From assembly GCF_949987535.1 (NCBI RefSeq), contig NW_026646030.1, positions 434,001-498,000 on the forward strand: DNA of 64,000 bases, in the 5' to 3' direction. The translations under genes and the position numbers were made by a program. Position 1 is the stretch's first letter, and every line of letters begins with the position of its first letter. This DNA is from Balaenoptera acutorostrata (Eukaryota > Chordata > Mammalia > Artiodactyla > Balaenopteridae). Below, in pieces: positions 12,637 to 25,629 of the stretch. The notes below the pieces were generated by a model, which was not told where the DNA came from, did not search any database, and was given only the letters and a program-made list of their open reading frames with translations.

Positions 12637-14324
12637 CCAAGCAAACTGGAAAGGCAAATCAGCGCTCCAAAGAAGTCTCGCTTCCCAGCGGGCAAAAGGG
12701 CCATGCGGAAAAAAGTGTCCAAACCAGAAATGCAGGACCGGCCATGGACAAATGGGAGCCTTCCTACGCTGATGGGCGGGATGTAAACTGCCAACAGCCA
12801 CTCTGGAGAAGTGTACGGTGTGTGTTTAAACATCTAAAAAACACAGCTTACAAAGCATAGGGCCCTTCCACTCATGGGCGTATAAATTGGGAAAACTAAA
12901 AATCAGCAAGACACAGGCACCCCAAAGTTTAGGGCTGCTCTGTTGACAGAAACCCCCACTTCATTACACCTTAAATATCCTAGGAAAGAGAAAAATGGAT
13001 AAAGAAGTTGTGGTCCTCATGTGAAATGGAATATCACTCAGCCATGAAATCAACGTCATAAGGCTAGTAGCAGCACGATGAATGGATTTAGGTACGACGA
13101 TTTTAAGTGAAATAAGTCACACAGAAAAAGACGCATATCATAAGATATCACTTATAGAGGGAATGTAAAAACCGCTACACTTGAACTGAATTACAAAGCA
13201 GAACAGAGTCACACGCTCAGAAAACACACTATGGCTGCTGAACGGGAAAGGTGAGGTGGGGTGATGCATAAAACAAGGGTTTCAAATGAGCTCAGACACC
13301 GTTCCATAAACCCAATATGTAGAAGACAAGACGTACTCCTTGCTCAGTGAACAGGCCTCAACAACCCCTATTCACCGCACAAGAATATATCTGACTAGTA
13401 AGAATCTTCAAACCTATGTATTGATATCTCTCTGTAAGTGAGCCAAGGGAGTGTAAAGCGGCCTAAACACAATCGTGAAAAGCAGCTAAACCCCATTATA
13501 AAAAGAAATTACTTTTCAAAACCTGTGAAACAAAGACAGTGAAAGAGAGAGAAATTCTTACAAAATTCGTTCAGGGGCTGTGATGCAACCTGGATTGACC
13601 ATATCTAGACGCACAGCTGATTGAGACATAAGGGTGGACACTCTTGGGGCTGAGAGGTTTGGTGAGGTTGCGTGAGCCAACGCAGACCCTTTAAACTAAT
13701 ACTGCATGGTATCCATCCCATGGGTCCCAAATCTCCAGGTTCAAGGGCATCTTCCTACCTCGAAAACATGCATGAGAAACCCAGAAGATGGTACACCGTG
13801 TGGTCGGGAAAGGTTTCTAAAACGCACCTCATTTTTCATCTCCTTGTGATAGGGTTCGCCATTCCAGCCACTTTACTAGCCATCTCCCTCCTTGGAGAAT
13901 CAGCCCCTTTAACCTCCTGTTCCGTACAGGTTGCAATTTGCCCTGAGGATGAACGGGAAGAGGGGGAACCAATGAGAGACTAGCTCTAGGTATTGGGACA
14001 GGCACAGGTCACTCTATTTTCCCATCAGGAAGAAGAATTAACCACAAGCTCAGCCTGCCCCCCAGAACCAGAAGAGGGCCTGAAGCAATCCTGCACTTTT
14101 GCGGCCAGCTCCCAAAAAAGGGACTTGAAAAATGGAGTTCAGGGGCACTGCAATTCACAAACATGCCGAGGTATAAATGATAACTCTCGTCCACAAATAT
14201 ATTGAGGGAACGCAACGAAGAGGATTTGAAAGCAAGGCAGAATTGCAGGAAGCAGATTTCAGGAGGTAGATTCGAATCGCCTTGGAAGCACATGAAAAGC
14301 GGCAAAACGTGGACAATGATGCCC

Positions 14325-14396
14325 TTGGCCAAAAAGGGCGTATGCCTTTTTTCCTGAATATATTCAGGAAAAAACGCATACGCCCTTTTTGGCCAA
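14325..14396. repeat. Palindrome, monomer 9 (one mismatch)
   Basis: G to C at 14,346 in the left arm (TATGCC for TATGCG). The same change occurs at 52,186 and links the two copies of block A. Confidence 0.96.
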
Positions 14397-16083
14397 CCAA
14401 GCAACCTGGAAATGCAAATCAGAGCTCCAAAGAAGTCTTGCTTCCCAGCGGGCAAAAGGGCCATGCGGAAAAAAGTGTCAAAACCAGAAATGCAGGACCG
14501 GCCATGGAGAAATGGGAGCCTTGCTACGCTGATGGGCGGGATATAAATTGCCAACAGCCACTCTGGAGAAGTGTACGGTGTGCCCTGAAACATCTAAAAA
14601 CCACAGCTTAGAGAGCATAGGGCACTTCCACTCATGGGCGTATAAATTGGGAAAACTAAAAATCAGCAAGACACAGGCACCCCAAGGTTTACGGCTGCTC
14701 TGTTGACAAGAACACCCACTTCATTACATCTTAAATATCCTAGCAACGAGAAAAATGGATAAAGAACTTGTGGTCCTCATGTATAATGGAATATCACTCA
14801 GCCATGAAATCAACTTCATAAGGCTAGTAGCAGCACGATGAGTGGATTTAGGTAGGACGATTCTAAGTGAAAAAAGTCACACAGAAAAAGACACTTATCA
14901 TAAGATATCACTTATAGAGGGAATGTAAAAACCGCTACACTTGACCTGAATGACAAAACAGAACAGAGTCACACGTTTAGAAAACACACTATGGCTGCTG
15001 AACGGGAAAGGTGAGGTGGGGTGATGCATAAAACAAGGGTTTCAAATTAGCTCAGATACCGTTCCATAAACCCACTATGTAATAGACAAGACCTACTCCT
15101 TGCTCAGTGAACTGGACTCAACACCCCCTATTCACCGCACAAGAATATATCTGACTAGTAAGAATCTTCAAACCTATGTATTGATATATCTCTGTAAGTG
15201 AGTCAAGGGGGAGTAATGCGGCATAAACACAGCGGTGAAAAGCAGCTAATCCCCATTATAAAAATAAATTACTTTTAAAAACTCGTGAAATAAGACAGTG
15301 AAAGAGAGAGAAGTTCTTACAAAATTCGTTCAGGGGCTGTGATGCAACCTGGATTGACCATATCTAAATGCACAGCTGATTGAGACATAAGGGTGGACAC
15401 TCTTGGGGCTGAGAGGTTTGGTGAGATTGGGTGAGCAAACGCAGACCCTTTAAAGTAATACTGCATAGTACCCATCCCATGGGTCCCAAATCTCCAGGTT
15501 CAAGGGCATCTTCCTACGTCGAAAACATGCATGAGAAACCCAGAAGATGGTACACCGTGTGATTGGGACAGGTTTCTAAAACGTACCTCATTTCTCATCT
15601 CCTTGTGCTCGGGTTCGCCATTCCAGCCGCTTTACTAGCCATCTCCCTCCTTGGAGAATAAGCACCTTTAACCTCCTGTTCCGTACAGGTTGCAATTTGT
15701 CCTGAGGATGAACGGGAAGAGGGAGAACCAATGAGAGACTAGCTCGAGGTGTTGGGACAGGCACAGGTCACTCTATTTTCCCATCAGGAAGAAGAATTAA
15801 CCACAAGCTCAGTCTGCCCCCTACAACCAGAAGAGGGCCTGAAGCAATCCTGCACTTTTGCGGCCAGCTCCCAAAAAAGCGACTTGAAAAATGGAGCTCA
15901 GGGGCACTGCAATTTACAAACCTACAGAGTTATTAATTATAACTCTCGTCCACAAATATATTGAGGGAAGGCAACGAAGAGGATTTGAAAGCAAGGCAGA
16001 ATTGCAGGAAACAGATTTCAGGAGTTAGATTTGAATCGACTTGAAAGCACATGGAAAGTGGCAAAACGTGGACAATGATGCCC

Positions 16084-16155
16084 TTGGCCAAAAAGGGCGT
16101 ATGCGTTTTTTCCTGAATATATTCAGGAAAAAACGCATACGCCCTTTTTGGCCAA
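16084..16155. repeat. 72-bp perfect palindrome, monomer 10
   Basis: All arm pairs match. The corresponding copy at 53,924 has lost one T. Confidence 0.98.
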
Positions 16156-17842
16156 CCAAGCAACCTGGAAATGCAAATCAGCACTCCAAAGAAGTCTCGC
16201 TTCCCAGCGGGCAAAAGGGCCCTGCGGAAAAAAGTGTCCAAACCAGAAATGCAGGACCGGCCATGGAGAAATGGGAGCCTTGCTACGCTGATGGGTGGGA
16301 TGTAAATTGCCAACAGCCACTCTGGAGAAGTGTACGGTGTGTCCTGAAACATCTAAAAAACACAAATTACAGAGCATAGGGCACTTCCACTCATGCGCGT
16401 ATAAATTGGGAAAACTAAAAATCAGCAAGACACAGGCACCCCAAAGTTTAGGGCTGCTCTGTTGACAAGAACCCCCACTTCATTACACCTTAAATATCCT
16501 AGCAACGAGAAAAATGGATAAAGAAGTTGTGGTCCTCATGTACAATGGAATATCACTCAGCCATGAAATCAACGTCATAAGGCTAGTAGCAGCACGATGA
16601 GTGGATTTAGGTACGAGGATTCTAAGTGAAATAAGTCACACAGAAATAGACACTTATCATAAGATATCACTTATAGAGGGAATGTAAAAACCGCTACACT
16701 TGAACTGAATTACAAAACAGAACAGAGTCACACGTTTAGAAAACACACTATGGTTGCTGAACGGGAAAGGTGAGTTGGGGTGATGCATAAAACAAGGGTT
16801 TCAAATTAGCTCAGATACCGTTCCATAACCTAAATATGTAATAGACAAGACCTACTCCTTGCTCAGTGAACTGGACTCAACACCCCCTATTCACCGCACA
16901 AGAATATATCTGACTAGTAAGAATCTGCAAACCTATGTATTGATATCTCTCTGTAAGTGTGTCAAGTGTTTGTAAAGCGGCATAAACAGTGCAGTGAAAA
17001 GCAGCTAAACCCCATCATAAAAATAAATTACTTTAAAAAACCCATGAAACAAAGACAGTGAAAGAGAGAGAAATTCTCACAAAATTCATTCATGGGCTGT
17101 GATGCAACCTGGATTGACCATATCTAGACCCACAGCTAATTGAGACATAAGGGTGGACACTCTTGGGGCTGAGAGGTTTGGTGACATGGGTGAGCCAACG
17201 CAGACCCTTTAAAGTAATACTGCATGGTACCCATCCCATAGGTCCCAAATCTCCAGGTTCAAGGGCATCTTCCTACATCGAAAACATGCATGAGAAACCC
17301 AGAAGACGGTACACCGTGTGATCGGGAAAGGTTTCTAAAATGCACCTCATTTCTCATCTCCTTGTGCTCGGGTTCACCATTCCAGCCGCTTTACTAGCCA
17401 TCTCCCTCCTTGGAGAATCAGCACCTTTAACCTCCTGTTCCGTACAGGTTGCAATTTTTCCTGAGGATGAACGGGAAGAGGGGGAACCAATGAGAGACTA
17501 GCTCTAGGGGTTGGGACAGGCACAGGTCACTCTATTTTCCCATCAGGAAGAAGAATTAACCACAAGCTCAGCCTGCCCCCGAGAAACAGAAGAGGGCCTG
17601 AAGCAAACCTGCACTTTTGCGGCCAGCTCCCAAAAAAGTGACTTGAAAAATGGAGCTCAGGGTCACTGCAATTCACAAACCTGCAGAGTTATAAATGATA
17701 ACTCTCGTCCACAAATATATTGAGGGAAGGCAACGAAGAGGATTTTAAAGCAAGGCAGAATTGCAGGAAACAGGTTTCAGGAGGTAGTTTCGAATTGCCT
17801 TGAAAGCACATGAAAAGCAGCAAAACGTCGACAGTGATGCCC

Positions 17843-17914
17843 TTGGCCCAAAAGGGCGTATGCGTTTTTTCCTGAATATATTCAGGAAAAAACGCATACG
17901 CCCTTTTTGGCCAA
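17843..17914. repeat. Palindrome, monomer 11 (one mismatch)
   Basis: A to C at 17,849 (TTGGCCCAAAAGG). This variant is shared with monomers 13, 19, 21 and 27 but not with the duplicate position at 55,682. Confidence 0.96.
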
Positions 17915-19601
17915 CCAAGCAACCTGGAAAGGCAAATCAGCGCTCCAAAGAAGTCTCGCTTCCCAGCGGGCAAAAGGGCCATGCGGAAAAAAGTGTCCAA
18001 ACCAGAAATGCAGGACCGGCCATGGAGAAATGGGAGCCTTGCTACGCTGATGGGCGGGATGTAAATTGCCAACAGCCACTCTGGAGAAGTGTACGGTGGG
18101 TCCTGAAACATCTAAAAAACATAGCTTAGAGAGCATAGGGCACTTCCACTCATGGGCGTACAAATTGGGAAAACTAAAAATCAGCAAGACACAGGCACCC
18201 CAAAGTTTTGGGCTGCTCTGTTGACAAGAACCTCCACTTCATTACACCTCAAATATCCCAGGAAAGAGAAAAATGGATAAAGAAGTTGTGGTCGTTATGC
18301 ACAAAGGAATATCACTCAGCCATGAAATCAATGTCATAAGACTGGTAGCAGCATGATGAGTGGATTCAGGTACGATGATTCTAAGTGAAATAAGTCACAC
18401 AGAAAAAGACGCTTATCATAAGATATCACTTATAGACGGAATGTAAAAACCATTACACATTTACTGAATTACAAAACAGAACAGAGTCACACATTTAGAA
18501 AACACACTGTGGCTGCTTAACGGGAAAGGTGAGGTGGGGTGATGCATAAAACAAGGGTTTCAAATTAGGTCAGAAACCGCTCCATAAACCCAATATGTAA
18601 TAGACAAGACCTACTCCTTGCTCAGTGAACTGGACTCAACACCACCTATTCACCGCACAAGAATATATCTGAGTAGTAAGAATCTTCAAACCTATGTATT
18701 GATATCTCTCTGTAAGTGAGTCAAGTCGGTGTAAAGCGGCATAAACACAGCAGTGAAAAGCAGCTAAACCCCATTATAAAAATAAATTACTTTTAAAATC
18801 CCATGAAACAAAGACAGTGAAAGAAAGAGAAATACTCACACAATTCATTCAGGGGCTGTGATGCAACCTGGAATGACCATACCTAGACCCACAGCTGATT
18901 GAGACATAAGGGTGGACACTCTTGGGGCTGAGAGGTTTGCTGTGGTTGGGTGAGCCAACGCAGACCCTTTAAAGTAATACTGCGTGGTACCCATCCCATG
19001 GGTCCCAAATCTCCATGTTCAAGGGCATCCTCCTACATCGAAATCATGCATGAGAAACCCAGAAGATGGTACACCGTGTGATTGGGAAAGGTTTCTAAAA
19101 TGGACCTCATTACTCATTTCCTTGTGCTTGAGTTCGCCATTCCAGCCGCTTTACTACCAATCTCCCTACTTGGAACATTAGCACCTTTAACCTCCTGTTC
19201 CGTACAGGTTGCAATTTGTCCTGAGAATGAACGAGAAGAAGGGGAACCAAAGAGAGACTAGCTCTAGGTGTTGGGACAGGCACAGGCCACTCTATTTTCC
19301 CATTAGGAAGAAGCATTATCCACAGGCTCAGCCTGCCCTCCGGAACCAGGAGAGGGCCTGAAGCAATCCTGCGCTTTTGCGGCAGCTCCCAAAAAAGCAA
19401 GTTGAAATACCGAACTCAGGGTCACTGCAATTCACACACCTGCAGAGTGATAAATGATAACTCTCGTCCACAAATAAATTGAGGAAAGGCAACGAAGAGG
19501 ATTTGAAAGCAAGGCAGAATTGCAGGAAACAAATTTCAGGAGGTAGATTCGAATCGCCTTTAAAGCACATGAAAAGCAGCAAAACGTCGACAGTGATGCC
19601 C

Positions 19602-19673
19602 TTGCCCAAAAAGGGCGTATGCGTTTTTTCCTGAATATATTCAGGAAAAAACGCATACGCCCTTTTTGGCCAA
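19602..19673. repeat. Palindrome, monomer 12 (one mismatch)
   Basis: G to C at 19,605 (TTGCCC), shared with the copies at 43,374 and 57,439. Confidence 0.96.
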
Positions 19674-21360
19674 CCAAGCATCCTGGAAAGGCAAATCAGC
19701 GCTACAAAGAAGTCTCGCTTCCCAGCGGGCAAAAGGGCCATGCTTAAAAAAGTGTCAAAACCAGAAATGCAGGACAGGCCATGGAGAAATGGGAGCCTTG
19801 CTACGCTGATGGGCGGGATGTAAATTGCCAACAGCCACTCTGGATAAGTGTACGGTGTGTCCTGAAACATCTAAAAAACACAGCTTAGAGAGCATAGGGC
19901 ACTTCCACTCATGGGTGTATAAATTGGGAAAACTAAAAATCAGCAAGACACAGGCACCCCAAAGTTTAGGGCTGCTCTGTTGACAAGAACCTCCAGTTCA
20001 TTACACCTTAAATATCCCAGGAAAGAGAAAAATGGATAAAGAAGTTGTGGTCATTCTGTACAATGGGATATCACTCAGCCATTATATCAATGTCATAAGG
20101 CTAGTAGCAGCATGATGAGTGGATTTAAGTACGAAGATTCTAAGTGAAATATGTCACACAGAAAAAGACACTTATCATAAGATATCACTTATAGAGGGAA
20201 TGGAAAAACCGATACACTTGAACTGAATTACAAAACAGAACAGAATCACACATTTATAAAACACACTATGGCTGCTTAATGGGAAAGGTGAGTTGGGGTG
20301 ATGCCTAAAACAAGGGTTTCAAATTAGCTCAGATACCGTTCCATAAACCCAATATGTAATAGAAAAGACCTACTCCTTGCTCAGTGAACTGGCCTCAACA
20401 CCCCCTATTCACCGCACAAGAATATATCTGACTAGTAAGAATCTTCAAACCTATGTATTGATATCTCTCTGTAAGTGAGTCAAGGGGGTGTAAAGCGGCA
20501 TAAACACAGCCATGAAAAGCAGCTACACCCCATTATAAAAATAAATGACTTTTCAAAATCCGTGAAACAAAGACAGTGAAAGAGAGAGAAATTCTTACAC
20601 AATTCGTTCAGGGGCTGTGATGCAACCTGGAATGACCATACCTAGACCCACAGCTGATTGAGACATAAGGGTGGACACTCTTGGGGCTGAGAGGTTTGGT
20701 GTGGTTGGGTGAGCCAACACAGACCCTTTAAAGTAATACTGCGTGGTACCCATCCCTTGGGTCCCAAATCTCCAGGTTCAAGGGCATCTTCCTACATCGA
20801 AATCATGCATGAGAGACCCAGAAGATGGTACACCCTGTGATTGGGAAAGGTTTCTAAAATGCGTCTCATTACTCATGTCCTTGTGCTCGAGTTCGCCATT
20901 CCAGCCACTTTACTACCAATCTCCCTACTTGGAACATTAGCACCTTTAACCTCCTGTTCTGTACAGGTTGCAATTTGTCCTGAGAATGAACGGGAAGAAG
21001 GGGAACCAATGAGAGAGTAGCTCTAGGTGTTGGGACAGGCACAGGCCACTCTATTTTCCCATCAGGAAGAAGAATTATCCACAGGCTCAGCCTGCCCCCC
21101 GAACCAGAATAGGGCCTGAAGCAATCCTGCGCTTTTGCGGCCAGCTCCCAAAAAAGCGACTGGAAAAATGGAGCTCAGGGGCACTGCAATTCCCAAAGCT
21201 GCAGAGTTATGAATGATAACTCTCGTCCACAAATATATTGAGGGAAGGCAACGAAGAGGATTTTAAAGCAAGTCAGAATTGCAGGAAACAGGTTTCAGGA
21301 GGTAGATTCGAATTGCCTTGAAAGCACATGAAAAGCAGCAAAACGTCGACAGTGATGCCC

Positions 21361-21432
21361 TTGGCCCAAAAGGGCGTATGCGTTTTTTCCTGAATATATT
21401 CAGGAAAAAATGCATACGCCCTTTTTGGCCAG
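21361..21432. repeat. Palindrome, monomer 13 (three mismatches)
   Basis: A to C at 21,367, C to T at 21,411 (CpG-type) and A to G at the last base, 21,432. Confidence 0.95.
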
Positions 21433-23118
21433 CCAAGCAACCTGGAAAGGCAAATCAGCGCTACAAGGAAGTCTCGCTTCCCAGTGGCAAAAGGGCCATG
21501 CGGAAAAAAGTGTCCAAACCAGTAATGCAGGACCGGCCATGGAGAAATGGGAGCCTTGCTACGCTGATGGGCGGGATGTAAATTGCCAACAGCCACTCTG
21601 GAGAAGTGTACGGTGTGTCCTGAAACATCTAAAAAACACAGCTTGGAGAGCATTGGGCACTTCCACTCATGGGCGTATAAATTGGGAAAACTAAAAATCA
21701 GCAAGACACAGGCACCCCAAAGTTTAGGGCTGCTCTGTTGACAAGAACCCCCACTTCATTACACCTTAAATATCCTAGGAAAGAGAAAAATGGATAAAGA
21801 AGTTGTGGTCCTCATGTACAATGGAATATCACTCAGCCATGAAATCCACGTCATAAGGCTAGTAGCAGCACGATGAGTGGATTTAGGTACGACGATTCTA
21901 AGTGAAATAAGTCACACAGAAAAAGACACTTATCATAAGATATCACTTATAGAGTGAATGTAAAAACCACTACACTTGAACTGAATGACAAAACAGAAGA
22001 GAGTCACACGTTTAGAAAACACACTATGGCTGCTGAACGGGAAATGTGAGGTGGGGTGATGCCTAAAACAAGGGTTTCAAATTAGCTCAGATACCGTTCC
22101 ATAAACCCAATATGTAGTAGACAAGACCTACTCCTTGCTCAGTGAACTGGACTCAACACCCCCTATTCACCACACAAGAATATATCTGACTAGTAAGAAT
22201 CTTCAAACCTATGTATTGATATCTCTCTGTAAATGAGTCAAGGGGGTGTAAAGCGACCTAAACACAGCCGTGAAAAGCAGCTAAACCCCATTATAAAAAT
22301 AAATGACTTTTCAAAATCCGTGAAACAAAGACAGTGAAAGAGAGAGAAATTCTTACACAATTCGTTCAGGGGTTGTGATGCAACCTGGATTGACCATATC
22401 TAGACCCACAGCTGATTGAGACATAAGGGTGGACACTCTTGGGGCTGAGAGGTTTGGTGAGGTTGGGTGAGCCAACACAGACCCTTTAAAGTAATACTGC
22501 ATGGTACCCATCCCATGGGTCCCAAATCTCCAGGTTCAACGGAATCTTCCTACTCCAAAAATATGCATGGGAAACCCAGAGAATGGTACATCATGTGATC
22601 GGGAAAGTTTTCTAAAAGGCACCTCATTTCTCATCTCCTGGTGCTCTGTATTGCCATTCCTGCCACTTTACTAACAATCTCCCCACTTGGAGAATCAGCA
22701 CCTTTCACCCCCAGTTTCATCCAGTTTGCAAACTGCCGTGAGGATGAACGGGAATCGGGGGAACCAATGAGAGACTAGCTCTAAGTGTTGGTAAAAGCAG
22801 AGGTCACTCTAATTTCCCAACAGGAAGAATAATTAAACACAGGCTTGGCCTGCTCCCTAGAACCAGAATAGTGCCTGAAGCAATCCGGCGGATTTGCCGC
22901 CAGCTCACAAAAAGCGAGTTGAAAAATAGAGTTCACAGTCACTGCAATTCACAAACCTGCAGAGTTATAAATGATAACTCTCGTCCAAAAATATATTGAA
23001 GGAAGGCAGCGAAGAGGATTTCAAAGCAAGGGAAAATTGCAGGAAACAGATTTCAGGAGGTAGATACGAATCGCACCTAAAGCACATGAAAAGCTTCAAA
23101 ATGTCGACAATGGTGCAC

Positions 23119-23190
23119 TTGGCCAAAAAGGGCGTATGCGTTTTTTCCTGAATATATTCAGGAAAAAAGGCATACGCGCTTTTGGGCCAA
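23119..23190. repeat. Palindrome, monomer 14 (array-edge copy, three mismatches)
   Basis: The right arm has G for C at 23,169, G for C at 23,178 and G for T at 23,184. It is the last palindrome before the array ends. Confidence 0.95.
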
Positions 23191-24204
23191 CGAAGCAAGC
23201 CGTAAATGCAAATCAGCACTACAAAGAAGTCTCACTTCCCATCGGTCAAAAGAGTCATCCTAAAAAATTGTAAAAACCAGAAATGCAGGAGAGGCCATGG
23301 AGAAATGAGAACTTCGTTATGCTCATGGGCGGGATGAAAATTGCCAACAGCCACTCTGGAGAATGTATGGTGTGCCCTGAAACATCTAAGAAACACAGCT
23401 TAGAGAGCATAGGGCACTTCCACTCATGGGTGTATAAATTGGGAAAATTAAAAATCAACAAGACACAGGCACCCCAAAGTTTAGGGCTGTTCTGTTTTCA
23501 AGAACCTCCACTTCGGTACACCTTAAATATCCCAGGAAAAAGGAAAATGGATAAAGAAGTTGTGGTACTTATGTACAATGGAATATGACTCATCCATGAA
23601 ATCAATGTCATAAGGCTACTAGCAGCATGATGAGTGGATGTAGGTACGATGATTCTAAGTGAAATAAGTCACACAGAAAAAGACACTTATCAAAAAGTAT
23701 CACTTATAGAGGGAATGTAAAAATCGCTAAACTTAAAGTGAATTACAAAACAGAACAGAGTCACACATTTAGAAAACACACTATGGCTGCTTAACGGGAA
23801 AGGTGAGGTGGGTCATGCATAAAACAAGGGTTTGAAATTAGCACAGATATCGCTCCATAAACCAAATATGTAATAGACAAGACCTACTCCTTGCTCAGTG
23901 AACTGTACGCAGCACCCCCTATTCCACGAACAAGAATATATCTGACTAGTAAGAATCTTAAAACCTATGTATTAATATCTCTCTGTAAGTGAATCAAGTG
24001 GGTGTAAAGGGGCCTAAACACAGCAGTGAAAATCATGGAAACCCCATTGTAAAAATAAATTACTTTAAAAAACCCAAAAAACTAAGACAGTTATAGAGAG
24101 AGAAATTTTTACATAATTCGTTGCAGGGCTGTGATGCAACCTGTTGTGACCATATCTAGACCCACAGCTGGATGAGAAATAACGCTGGACACTTTTGGGG
24201 CTGA

Positions 24205-24479
24205 AGGTCTCTTTCCCTAGTTACCAGATTGGGTTACGTGGAAAGGCTGCCACCCTCTGGCCGTTACCTGCAAATGCAGCTTTAAAACCTGTGCTAATGG
24301 TCACTTCATATGAACAAGTACTTCAGGGCTGTAAATGAAACCTGCCTTCAAAATGTCTTGAGGGAGGTAATGGCCAAAAATTTTCAAAATGTGACACTTA
24401 CTTTAAGAAAACACTTTGAAGAACTAAGCTGTAATCACAGTTTGATAAATAGAAAGGGCATGCTTTAAAGCTGAATTTC
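24205..24479. other. Unassigned flank between satellite and L1 relic
   Basis: The satellite stops and about 275 bp follow that I cannot assign. There is no ORF and no tandem structure. The stretch is repeated identically by eye at 62,042-62,316 as part of block A. Confidence 0.6.
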
Positions 24480-25345
24480 AACAGATTATGGGACACATGC
24501 AAATTCAACCACAGAGAGGTATCAGCTCGCACCTGTTAGAATAACCATTAGCAAGAAAACTACAAACAATAAATATTGAAGGTGTTTTGGAGAAATGCAT
24601 ACCCTCAATTTTATGTGGGACATAACCTGGAAAGAGCCACTAATGAGAACTGAATGGTGGTGCCTTTAAAACGTACACACTGAGCTACCATATGATACAG
24701 CAAGCCCACTCCTTGGCCTATAACATAAGAAGATAGAACTGGAAAGACAGAGGCAAGCAAATGTGCATTGCAGCAGTATTACAATAGCCCAGACATGGAG
24801 GCAACCAGAAAGTCCATCAAGAGGTGCGTGGCCAAAGAAGAACTGGTACACGTACAGATGGAATATTAGCCAGGGAAAAAAATGAAACAATGCCATTTGC
24901 AGCACCATGTATGATTCTTGAGGTAATCAGGCAAATTGTACTAAGTCAGAAAGCCAAAGACACATATCCTATAATATCACTTATAGGTCTTAGCTAAAAA
25001 TTGATACCAATGAAGATATTTCCACAGAGAAATGCAATCACAGATTCATTAAACAAACTTATGGTTCACCAAATGGAAAGGTGTGAGGATTGGATACATT
25101 AGGATATTGGGGTTAAGATAGATATAGAAACACATGTGAAATATGTAATCACCAAAGACCTATGTAATACCAAGACAAGACTGCTCAACATTGTGTCATA
25201 ACCTACATGGGAAAATGATCCAAAGAAGAATAGATATATGTATATGTTTAAAAGAACCACATCTTGCACACCTAGAAGAAACAAAACATTTTAATCAAAT
25301 TTGCTCTGACAAAAAATAAAAATTAAATTTAAAAAAGAACAAGAA
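24480..25345 (+). mobile_element. Decayed L1 3' relic (end of ORF2 and 3'UTR)
   Basis: Colinear with the 3' end of the better preserved L1s in the window. It starts at a degenerate GAGAGGTATCAGCTCGCACC, compare GAGGTATCACCTCACACC at 30,921. GAGCTACCATATGATACAGC follows, then CAGCAGTATTACAATAGCCC, then the ACTTATGG and TATGTATATG 3'UTR marks, and it ends in an A-rich tail near 25,320-25,345. ORF2 is destroyed by many substitutions and indels. It covers the same part of L1 as the satellite monomers but is not itself tandem. Confidence 0.85.
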
Positions 25346-25629
25346 GTAATGAGACATAAACTTAAGGGGCTTTTTGCTGGCACATTGCATTCTAATTTAC
25401 AACCAGAACATGACTTCCATTAAGGCTCTGTCATCACTAATAAAGCAGCTTTATAAGCAAAGTTGAAGGTAGCTTAAAAGAAGTCTCACTAATTATTGAT
25501 AGTAACAAGGAAACAAAGAAAAGTAAAAATCTCACTGCAAAAAGTATACATAGGGTAAGGATAGTAGACTAAACACTTATTAAACTTCTGTAAAGAATAA
25601 AAGACAACAGTAGTATGTTTTTTTTAAAA
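25346..25629. other. Unassigned stretch
   Basis: AT-rich, no ORF, no repeat recognised by eye. Confidence 0.5.

Larger units (their letters stand above)
10020..12640 (+). repeat. Near-identical adjacent monomer segments (monomers 6-8)
   Basis: About 10,020-10,880 and 11,780-12,640 match almost base for base at an offset of 1,760. They share private variants such as ACCACAGTCTCAGCC, TGCGCCTTTGATGCCAGG and AACGAAGGGGATTTG, which other monomers lack. This points to a local one-monomer duplication or conversion. Similarity falls off again beyond the palindrome of monomer 8. Confidence 0.75.
18545..22527 (+). repeat. Three-copy 4-kb block B, copy 1
   Basis: Matches 42,316-46,299 (offset 23,772) and 56,382-60,364 (offset 37,837). 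Shared private features are AAATTAGGTCAGAAACCGC at the left end, ACTGCGTGGTACCC, and the TTGCGGCAGCTCCC form lacking one C. The first two copies part at about 22,527 and 46,299, where CAGGTTCAACGGAATC is replaced by CAGGGTCAAGGGCATC. Confidence 0.85.
1..24204 (+). repeat. Cetacean-type 1.76-kb tandem satellite, left array (14 monomers)
   Basis: Head-to-tail copies of a 1,758-1,760 bp unit, all in the same orientation. Palindrome starts at 248, 2000, 3767, 5527, 7287, 9046, 10805, 12565, 14325, 16084, 17843, 19602, 21361 and 23119 give the period directly. The array is open at the left window edge and ends inside monomer 14, in the stretch ending GGGGCTGA near 24,204. Monomers at 2-8.7 kb are almost identical, while those towards 23-24 kb are clearly divergent. 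The period and the L1-derived content fit the common cetacean satellite; this assignment rests on recalled literature, whereas the period and order are seen directly. Confidence 0.93.

Noticed and set aside
14009..14593. 194-codon minus-strand ORF in monomer 9 (and 180-codon versions at 19,328, 43,100 and 57,165)
   Set aside because: An extension of the same satellite frame in monomers that happen to lack a stop; not present in most monomers.
1..24204. CENP-B box (TTCG, 4 bases, A, 2 bases, CGGG) in the satellite
   Set aside because: Checked TTCG and CGGG sites by eye on both strands of the consensus monomer. The nearest candidate, at CTTCCCAGCGGG, lacks the TTCG spacing. No box found, so no centromere claim is made.
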